NCBI GenBank assembly: GCA_963680875.1
Contig: OY804590.1
Location: 19,654,640-19,718,639, forward strand
Direction: 5' to 3'
Length of the DNA stretch: 64,000 bases
Source of the DNA: Bathymodiolus brooksi
Lineage: Eukaryota > Mollusca > Bivalvia > Mytilida > Modiolidae
Shown here piece by piece: positions 56,161-64,000 of this stretch (positions are counted from its first letter, which is position 1; the number at the start of each line of letters is the position of its first letter). The notes under the pieces are model-generated. The model saw only the letters and a list, made by a program, of their open reading frames with translations. It was not told where the DNA came from and made no database searches. Position numbers and translations under genes: made by a program.

Positions 56161-56354
56161 CACATATATTTACAGCTGAACAATAACTATGATATCAACG
56201 TTTTTATTACAAAGATGAGTATATAGAGTAACGTTATTGTATAGATAAAAAGTGTTAGTTTTTGTACATATGACTAGTGTTACATTTTTTGCTCAGACGA
56301 CTACAGAGTAATATTTTTTCTATAGATAACTTGAATGTGTCAGGGAGTTAGAGG
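56161..56354. other. Non-coding with decayed 26-bp array copies
   Basis: Scattered remnants such as 'gataaaaagtgttagttttt' and 'gactagtgttacatttttt'; nothing else. Confidence 0.4.
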
Positions 56355-56594
56355 TATGGTGTTTAACGCCATGTTCAACAATATTTCAGTTATATCATGG
56401 CAGTCAGTTTTATTGGTGGAGAAAACCGGAGTACCTGGAGAAAACCAGCGACCTGCCGCAATTCACTGACAAACTTTTTCACATACTGTATCGAGTACAC
56501 CTTGTTTGATCGGGATTTGAACTCGCACAATTATTGGTAACAGACACTGATTGTATATTTAGTTGTAATTCCAACTATCATACGATCATGATCA
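56355..56594 (-). mobile_element. SINE, second subtype, reverse orientation
   Basis: Minus-strand reading gives a head with 'gagttcaaatcccgatc' (degraded box B), the 'ctccaggtactccggtttt' body, 'gatataactgaaatattg' and 'catggcgttaaacacc'. Confidence 0.75.
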
Positions 56595-57149
56595 TTTTTT
56601 AACAGAAAACTTTATAGTAACATTTTTATAAAGATAAATATAGAATTGCATTACTTAATTTTTCATTCTTTCACAAATCAGGACTTTATACATTTTTGAA
56701 GATATAACTAGTACTTGAAATCGAATAAATATAATTTTAGCATACCAAGACATTCTGAGACGAAAGTCATTCAATTTTAGAACTATATCATAAATGAAAT
56801 TTGAAAAAAATGTTTTAATCTGTATTTTTAGTGCCGAATCATATCTGATTTATAAATGTATAATTTTTTAAATAATACACAATGTTCAACGTTGACGCTT
56901 CAGACATGTCCTTCATTTGGGTACCTGTGTACTACCTATGATGAACGTTGTATATATATATTTACAGTCAAACCTGCCCATGCGGTCACTTCTATTAAGC
57001 AGTCACCAGTATTGAAAGGTAATCATTTTCTTTTCCTGTCACAGAAAATTTAATGTGTTCAACGTTACTGTCAACAATATTTCATCAAAGGGACGTCTGA
57101 TAGCCACAGATTGTTGTCAATAAATAAACACTTAAAGTGAAAGTAGAAA
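56595..57149. other. Non-coding with a family E fragment
   Basis: About 56968-57062 is the left half of family E ('acagtcaaacctgcccatg', 'taagcagtcaccagtattg'). The rest is AT-rich without features. Confidence 0.45.
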
Positions 57150-58930
57150 TATGTACCTGTAATAAAATGAAAAACAAAAACACCCACACTGTCGGAACAG
57201 TTCAAAAACAACCACACTGTCGGAACAGTTCAAAAACAACCACACTGTCGGAACAGTTCAAAAACAACCACACTGTCGGAACACTTCAAAAACAACCACG
57301 CTGTCGGAACAGTTCAAAACCAACCACACTGTTGGAACAGTTCAAAAACAACCACACTGTCGGAACAGTTCAAAAACAACCACACTGTCGGAACAGTTCA
57401 AAAACAACCACACCGTCGGAACAGTTCAAAAACAACCACACTGTCGGAACAGTTCAAAAACAACCACACTGTCGGAACACTTCAAAAACAACCACACTGT
57501 CGGAACAGTTCCAAAACAACCACACTGTCGGAACAGTTCAAAAACAACCACACTGTCGAACAGTTCAAAAACAACCACACTGTCGGAACAGTTCAAAACA
57601 ACCACACTGTCGGAACACTTCAAAAACAACCACACTGTCGGAACACTTCAAAAACAACAACACTGTCGGAACACTTCAAAAACAACCACACTGTCGGAAC
57701 AGTTCAAAAACAACCACACTGTCGGAACAGTTCAAAAACAACCACACTGTCGGAACAGTTCAGAAACAACCACACTGTCGGAACACTTCAAAAACAACCA
57801 CACTGTCGGAACAGTTCAAAAACAACCACACTGTCGGAACAGTTCAAAACAACCACACTGTCGGAACAGTTCAAAAACAACCACACTGTCGGAACAGTTC
57901 AAAAACAACCACACTGTCGGAACAGTTCAAAAACAGCCACACTGTCGGAACAGTTCAAAAACAACCACACTGTCGGAACAGTTCAAAACAACCACACTGT
58001 TGGAACAGTTCAAAAACAACCACACTGTCGGAACAGTTCAAAAACAACCACACTGTCGGAACAGTTCAAAAACAGCCACACTGTCGGAACAGTTCAAAAA
58101 CAACCACACTGTCGGAACGGTTCAAAAACAACCACACTGTCGGAACAGTTCAAAAACAACCACACTGTCGGAACACTTCAAAAACAACCACACTGTCGGA
58201 ACACTTCAAAACAACCACACTGTCGGAACACTTCAAAAACAACCACACTGTCGGAACAGTTCAAAAACAACCACACTGTCGGAACACTTCAAAAACAACC
58301 ACACTGTCGGAACACTTCAAAAACAACCACACTGTCGGAACAGTTCAAAAACAACCACACTGTCGGAACAGTTCAGAAACAACCACACTGTCGGAACACT
58401 TCAAAAACAACCACACTGTCGGAACAGTTCAAAAACAACCACACTGTCGGAACAGTTCAAAACAACCACACTGTCGGAACAGTTCAAAAACAACCACACT
58501 GTCGGAACAGTTCAAAAACAACCACACTGTCGGAACGGTTCAAAAACAGCCACACTGTCGGAACAGTTAAAAAACAACCACACTGTCGGAACGGTTCAAA
58601 AACAACCACACTGTCGGAACAGTTCAGAAACAACCACACTGTCGGAACAGTTCAAAAACAACCACACTGTCGGAACACTTCAAAAACAACCACACTGTCG
58701 GAACAGTTCAAAAACAACCACACTGTCGGAACGGTTCAAAAACAACCACACTGTCGGAACAGTTCAAAAACAACCACACTGTCGGAACACTTCAAAAACA
58801 ACCACACAGTCGGAACAGTTCCAAAATACAACAGAATAAAAATCGTAGAAAGAGGAAAAAACTATATCCCTAGTTAACACACAAATTCATGACCGCTTAG
58901 ATTTTTGGTTTTGTACATACACTTCAATAG
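57150..58930 (-). repeat. Family B (reverse) containing the 28-bp array
   Basis: Left of the array is 'aaaatgaaaaacaaaaacac', as in reverse family B. Right of it come 'atcgtagaaagaggaaaa', 'taacacacaaattcatgacc' and 'gtacatacacttcaatag', the remaining family B series in the right order. The array is therefore an internal expansion. Confidence 0.75.
57181..58824. repeat. Minisatellite array, 28-bp unit, about 59 copies
   Basis: The unit is 'ccacactgtcggaacagttc' plus 'aaaaacaa'. The main variant is 'aacacttc' for 'aacagttc'; some units lack one A or carry cag for caa. The unit has no stop in plus frames and 28 leaves remainder 1, so frames of 279 and 477 codons with a 28-residue super-repeat stay open; they are artefacts. 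Confidence 0.97.
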
Positions 58931-58966
58931 TGCCCAAACATCTTCTCTTAGTGACATGATGCAGTC

Positions 58967-59413
58967 ATGCAAGTGTTTCCAAGGAGGAGAAATATCGATT
59001 TTCTGTATCATATATATGAGTCCCTCGATCAGAAGGTTTATGAATTCAACAAAAGAGTATTTGATAAATTTAGAGATGTTGAAAAAGTGAAAATTTCTAT
59101 GAATTCAAATTTTACTCAAAATGGAAGGTTACGTAAACACCTATATAACGACGTTATCCGTTTATCCAGAGATGGTGTCTGTGTACTGGCAGCAAATCTG
59201 AAGAGAATTCTCATAGGAAATAACAAACAACACACTTATTCCTATTAATCAACACTGTCTTATGCCGGTTACACGAACACTAAACGACAGAGCTATCGAA
59301 CGGGCCAACAAACCACTGGTAGACAGACACAGACATTCCGTAATAACACACTGAACTCGGTCCAACTTGCGTCCGACATAACTAATGCTATTCTCAGTAC
59401 TTTGAATTTGTGA
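58967..59413 (+). pseudogene. LINE ORF1 C-terminal remnant, SGNH-hydrolase-like
   Basis: The frame reads ...NKRVFDKFRDVEKVKI..., then DVIRLSRDG and VLAANLKRIL, a stop at 59246-59248, and then about 55 more residues in the same frame ending at TGA 59411-59413. The D-x-x-(H)-L-S...G...VLA-N pattern is that of the last block of SGNH/GDSL-type esterase domains found in ORF1 proteins of several invertebrate LINEs. Here the expected histidine is arginine. With a premature stop and no N-terminal part it is dead. It lies upstream of, and in the same orientation as, the ORF2 remnant, so both probably come from one element. Assignment is from memory of the motif, not a search. Confidence 0.5.
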
Positions 59414-59617
59414 AATATCTTTAGCTGTGAATTGATCAAGCTATAAGGTTTAGAATATATACATTTATTCTATTAGAGATAATTAATTAACTTGGCTATA
59501 ATATTTCATTGTTATGTATTTTTTTATTTTTACTTTATTTACGGGGTTAATAATACATATACCCCCTTCAAATGTAAGGTGTTAGTAGAATTTAGCTAAT
59601 CATTGATTTGAACAAGA
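59414..59617. other. AT-rich spacer between LINE ORF1 remnant and the array
   Basis: No coding or repeat features; probably part of the element's inter-ORF region. Confidence 0.35.
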
Positions 59618-60729
59618 ATGTTTCATAAGAAGGTTAAAGTAATTGATAGATCTTAAGATTGTTTCATAAGAAGGTTAAAGTAATTGATAGGTCTTAAGAT
59701 TGTTTCATAAGAAGGTTAAAGTAATTGATAGGTCTTAAGATTGTTTCATAAGAAGGTTAAAGTAATTGATAGGTCTTAAGATTGTTTCATAAGAAGGTTA
59801 AAGTAGTTGATAGGTCTTAAGATTGTTTCATAAGAAGGTTAAAGTAATTGATAGGTTTTAAGATTGTTTCATAAGAAGGTTAAAGTAATTGATAGGTCTT
59901 AAGATTGTTTCATAAGAAGGTTAAAGTAATTGATAGGTCTTAAGATTGTTTCATAAGAAGGTTAAAGTAATTGATAGGTCTTAAGATTGTTTCATAAGAA
60001 GGTTAAAGTAATTGATAGGTCTTAAGATTGTTTCATAAGAAGGTTAAAGTAATTGATAGGTCTTAAGATTGTTTCATAAGAAGGTTAAAGTAATTGATAG
60101 GTCTTAAGATTGTTTCATAAGAAGGTTAAAGTAGTTGATAGGTCTTAAGATTGTTTCATAAGAAGGTTAAAGTAATTGATAGGTTTTAAGATTGTTTCAT
60201 AAGAAGGTTAAAGTAATTGATAGGTCTTATGATTGTTTCATAAGAAGGTTAAAGTAATTGATAGGTCTTAAGATTGTTTCATAAGAAGGTTAAAGTAATT
60301 GATAGGTCTTAAGATTGTTTCATAAGAAGGTTAAAGTAGTTGATAGGTCTTAAGATTGTTTCATAAGAAGGTTAAAGTAATTGATAGGTCTTAAGATTGT
60401 TTCATAAGAAGGTTAAAGTAATTGATAGGTCTTAAGATTGTTTCATAAGAAGGTTAAAGTAATTGATAGGTCTTAAGATTGTTTCATTAGAAGGTTAAAG
60501 TAATTGATAGGTCTTAAGATTGTTTCATAAGAAGGTTAAAGTAATTGATAGGTCTTAAGATTGTTTCATAAGAAGGTTAAAGTAATTGATAGGTCTTAAG
60601 ATTGTTTCATAAGAAGGTTAAAGTAGTTGATAGGTCTTAAGATTGTTTCATAAGAAGGTTAAAGTAATTGATAGATGTTAAGATTGTTTCATAAGAAGGT
60701 TAAAGTAATTGATAGGTTTTAAGATTGTG
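59618..60729. repeat. Minisatellite array, 41-bp unit, about 27 copies
   Basis: The unit contains 'tttcataagaaggttaaag', 'taattgataggtcttaag' and 'attg'. Variants are few (agttg, ggtttt, gatgt, cattag). It fills the space between the ORF1 remnant and the ORF2 start, ending about 12 bp before the ORF2 methionine codon at 60741. Confidence 0.97.
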
Positions 60730-60740
60730 TTTCCCTTTAA

Positions 60741-61355
60741 GTGAATTTCACTCTTTCTTCGTGTACTACATTTTGCAATGTTACTGAATTTGAAAAATAT
60801 ATATCTCAAATGTGTAAATCAGTGATGAAACAATCATCCATCACTGGATGGAATATTCATGGGGTGCTTCAAAAATCAAGTGGGGCAAAAATTAACAAGA
60901 TTGACGATAATGATTTTAAAACCCATATGGCATCTGATATTCTATTTCTGTCAGAAACCCATATTAATTATGCTGACGCATTAACTTGTGAAGGTTATAA
61001 GTGTTTTTTGAATTGTCGGTCAAATTGTCCGAGTAAGAAAAGAGGGGGACTTGCAGTTTTCATTAAGAGAGATATTCTGCCTGGAATTTCTTTAATCGAT
61101 AAAACTCTATCGGAGTTAATGTGGTTCAAGTTAAATGCCAATTTTTGTTTTGGCTTCTTAAGAGATTTATATGTTTGTTTTATATATATTGCGCCTGTCA
61201 ACTCCAGCTATGTGAAAAGTACAGGGTTAGATAAGCAGGTATTTGCCAAACTAGAAGAAGATATTGTAAGATATAATCTAAAAGGTGACATAATGTTAAT
61301 GGGTGACTTAAACGTGCATATTAATAGTGATGACTGCGATTTTATCTATAAGGAT
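60741..61355 (+). pseudogene. LINE ORF2, endonuclease domain, first part
   Basis: An apurinic-type endonuclease (EEP fold) of a non-LTR retrotransposon, which would nick target DNA for target-primed reverse transcription. Visible motifs are WNIHGV near residue 37, a catalytic-type SETH near residue 72, GGLAVFIKRDI, the IYIAP segment, and MGDLNVHIN near the end. The frame starts 12 bp after the 41-bp array. It is cut after DCDFIYKD by a poly(T)-starting insertion at 61356, after which the same protein resumes with S-D-D-D-K. CR1/L2- or Jockey-group affinity is plausible but not decided. Confidence 0.85.
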
Positions 61356-61612
61356 TTTTTTTGATTTTTTTTTTTTTTTAATGAAAACTTTATATTTATT
61401 GTACAAAACACATGTATAAATATTACAACATACAGAAAACAGACATGCATATTATAATAAACACAAGGATATTGAACTTAATATAACATTTATAATTTGA
61501 CTGCAAAGGTAGCAAAGCCATAACCAAACACATATAAAATTTGCGTAAATATAGCGCTGTTAATCAAAAGTATACGAGGTAGGAAACAATACCTTAATAC
61601 TATATAAATATA
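61356..61612 (-). mobile_element. Antisense poly(A)-tailed retro-insertion in the endonuclease
   Basis: It starts on the plus strand with two T runs (one interrupted by GA). On the minus strand it reads 'gtacaataaatataaag' followed by a long A tail, that is, a poly(A) signal about 15 bp before the tail. The flanks 'ctataaggat' (to 61355) and 'ctatataaatat' (61601-61612) may be a decayed target duplication. The source is unknown, perhaps a LINE or gene 3' UTR. Confidence 0.7.
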
Positions 61613-62975
61613 GTGATGATGACAAAATTTTGGAAAATATTTTAATCTTACCAAAAAATTATGCTTCTGATAATATAATCACCAGTTGTTCAGAAATACT
61701 CAAACCCAACAAACAACTAATACTTATGGTAAAAACATTTTAGAATTATGTATTGGTAGTCAACTCAGAATTTTAAATGGAAGAACAATTGGTGATTCCT
61801 CAGGGAATGCCACTTATTTTAATTATAATGGTGTTACCATTAATGATTATTGTTTATGTAGTTCGTCATTTATGGAAAATGTAACAAATTTTAAAGTTGA
61901 GGATTTTATTCCAAATCTGTCTGATCATTGTCCTATAACTATTAACATATTATCAAAGTTTCAGAGTAGTTATGAGGAAAATATACTTCGACCCAAGCCT
62001 GTAAGATCAAAGTGGTCCAAACTAGCGGAGGAGCAATTTATTTTTCACTTACATGATTCAGATTTTACTGATATAACTGATACAGTTAATACATGTAAAG
62101 AAAAGATGCATTTACATAATGTACACGTAAGTTCTTTGATGGATATATCATCTGATGTAAATGATATCGTGGAAATTTTTCATGTTTGATTAAAAATGCC
62201 TCGTTTGGTGCCAGTGTAAGATTAAATCATAGGGTTCATCAGAAGAAAAAGAGAAAGCATAATAAAGTCTGGCATGATGATGAATGTAAGATAAAGTTGA
62301 GACATGTTAAAAGTTTGGGTCGAATTCTTACTAAGTCACCATGGAATAAAAACTTACGTCTAAAAGTATTATATGAGAAAAGACAGTATAACAAGATACT
62401 TCGTAAAAAATACAGAAATTATAAGTCAAAATTGTTAAATTCTATGCTAGATGCTTCAGAAAAAAATCCCACTGAATTTTGGAAAATTTTAAACTCCCTC
62501 AAAGAAAAAAGTGAATAGCCAAGTACTGGTATTTCCTCACAGGATTGGTTTGCTTACTTTAAAGATTTAATGAACAAGAACTATACTTCTAACTACTCTG
62601 TTAGTGATTTTTGTAAATATTTGCATTGTAACAATGATCGATTGAATAGTGATATCACAGCTGAGGAAATGATGAATGCAGTGAAACATTTAGAAAATGA
62701 GAAAGCATCTGGATTAGACTGTATTAGTAATGAGATGATCAAGGGATCATCTAGTATATTACCTAATTTATATGTTGACATTTTCAATACTATATTGAGA
62801 TCAGGTGTTTTTCCATCTCTGTGGAGAGAAAATTTTATAAAGCCTCTTTTTAAAGGCGGTGACATGAATGACCCCTCTTGTTACATGGGGATAGGCATTT
62901 CTAGTTGCTTAAGTAAATTATTTACCAGAATTATGTTCAATAGACTTGATGAGTATTTAGAAAATAATAATATTA
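61613..62975 (+). pseudogene. LINE ORF2 continued: endonuclease end, linker, start of reverse transcriptase
   Basis: The protein continues with SDDDKILENILILPKNYA, shifts frame near 61688, and completes the endonuclease with ILNGRTIGDSSGNATYF and the LSDHCPITI block (catalytic SDH). A frameshift near 62184 leads to the linker (KVWHDDECK, EKNPTEFWKILNSLK). A stop at 62516-62518 precedes the RT N-terminus: EKASGLDCISNEMIK, then FIKPLFKGG, then YMGIGISSCLSKLFTRIM, where the usual Y-R-G has become Y-M-G. It breaks at NRLDEYLENNNII, where a second LINE has inserted in the opposite direction. The catalytic FADD box is not in the window. With two frameshifts, one stop and two insertions, it cannot make protein. 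Confidence 0.85.
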
Positions 62976-64000
62976 TTTGTATAATAATCTTTATTTCTCA
63001 AACTGACAGTGCATAGCACATATACAGAGAAGTTACAAATAAATGGACAGATTAAACTATACACAATATATACAAATACAGTAAATCGACAGATGGAATT
63101 AGCCGGGAGGACAAACTATCATATTTATATATCTAATAAATTTACATAGTTTTTGCAGGATTGGTTTCCGTTCACTAGTCATTAAATTTTTGAATTTTAT
63201 TATATTGGGACGTTCAATTAAATGTTTTGGAAGTAGTGAAGTACGTTTTTCGCTTAAATTAGTACATTCAAATATGTAATGATATTCGTCTCCAATTTGA
63301 TTCTTTTGACAAAGTTCGCAATAGCGATTTTCCCTCCGAATATTACTCCATCTTCCCTTCTCTATGGGCAATTTATGATTTGTAGTTCTAAATTTACATA
63401 AAAGAAGGGAATTTTTTTCATCTAAAATATTAAAATATTCTTCAAATTTAAAATCAGTTTTGAAAATTCTATAATTAAATGCTTTAGGGAAAGTATGGAC
63501 TGACGAATTCCAATCCTGTAAAAACTGGTCTAACAATGTTTGTTTTATACTTTGTTTTAGCCACTCGATGCTTTTGAAAGTTTGCGTTTGCCATATATTA
63601 GAAAAACCAGTTTCGTTTAATATTTTTTCCAAACTTTTTATCCATTTAATATCGAAATTTTGTTGCGAATACAAATGGTGTGATAAACTATACATAATGC
63701 ATGATATTTTGGATTGTTTTCCACAAATAATTTTTGCCCAAAAAGAAATAATTCTAATTTTAATGTCGATTTCGACCGGATATCTATCTAATTCACCATA
63801 TATCATATAATTCGGAGTAGACGTCTTGAGGTTCAAAATCATTTTACAAATTTTAAGTGTACTTTTTCTAACACGTCATTGTTTCCAAATCCCCATATTT
63901 CGCAGCCATAAAGTAAAATTGGTTTAACCATTTTATCGAAAAGACTCAATAGACATTTTATAGATAAATTGTGTTTTCTTCCTAATTTCAGTACTGCATA
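62976..64000 (-). pseudogene. Second LINE, minus strand: ORF2 C-terminus and 3' end (partial)
   Basis: The minus-strand frame ending at 63099 (247 codons to 63842) is the C-terminal part of a LINE ORF2. It contains TPNYMIYGELDRYP, LCKFRTTNHKLPIEKGRW, and a zinc-knuckle-like CELCQ...DEYHYIFEC (C-x2-C...H...C). Upstream in a neighbouring frame, LFDKMVKPILLYGCEIW and FGNNDVLEKVHLKF continue the same protein to the window edge, so one 1-bp frameshift lies near 63850. The 3' UTR runs to about 62976, with AATAAA on the minus strand near 62991 and an AT-rich tail. The RT core lies outside the window. It inserted into the plus-strand LINE and is therefore younger. Confidence 0.8.

Noticed and set aside
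57137..58839. Plus-strand open frames of 477 and 279 codons
   Set aside because: Product of the 28-bp array (remainder 1 on division by three, no stops). The peptide is the rotating translation of one short unit.

Overview
The window looks like nuclear DNA from a bivalve mollusc, most likely a mussel such as Mytilus. It is AT-rich, gene-poor, and packed with short dispersed repeats, tRNA-derived SINEs of the molluscan type, non-LTR retrotransposon remains, small TIR elements and kilobase-scale minisatellites. The species is inferred from sequence style and recall of similar bivalve repeats, not from a search.

Only one convincing protein-coding gene is visible: a rhodopsin-family G-protein-coupled receptor with an intact single coding exon (19461-20642, + strand). 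A splice acceptor lies just upstream, implying an upstream non-coding exon. A 45-bp GC-rich, in-phase candidate microexon with good splice sites lies at 53495-53539; its gene is unknown. All other long open frames are repeat artefacts or pieces of dead retrotransposons.

Layout. 1-10.7 kb: non-coding, with scattered dispersed repeats (working names families A to E and H), one SINE and an inverted repeat at 4.2 kb. 10.7-14.5 kb: a TTAA-ended MITE and a 3.2-kb array of 85-89-bp units. 14.5-19.4 kb: repeat fragments, then the GPCR at 19.4-20.6 kb. 21-28 kb: more family A-E copies, a 1.04-kb TIR element, and SINEs, one with its 5' head tandemly repeated ten times. 28.4-38.4 kb: a 10-kb block of 23/38-bp minisatellite interrupted twice by the same 997-bp sequence (segmental duplication, offset 4285 bp). 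39-40.8 kb: a 1.76-kb TIR element with very long internal inverted arms. 41-48.6 kb: SINEs, small arrays, interstitial TTAGGG repeats, a long hairpin, and an element with GC-rich ends. 48.8-50.1 kb: 53-bp array. 52.8-54.1 kb: two more MITE copies flanking the candidate microexon. 54.1-56 kb: nested insertions and a 26-bp array. 57.2-58.8 kb: 28-bp array. 58.9-64 kb: a broken plus-strand LINE (ORF1 tail, 41-bp array, endonuclease, start of reverse transcriptase) hit by an antisense poly(A)-tailed insertion and by a second, opposite-strand LINE that runs off the window.

The most interesting pattern is that several large arrays are not random satellites. Their units match internal segments of dispersed repeat families found elsewhere in the window, and the element flanks can be read on one or both sides. 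This resembles non-autonomous elements with tandem cores described from bivalves. Coordinates of degraded repeats are approximate because everything was read by eye.
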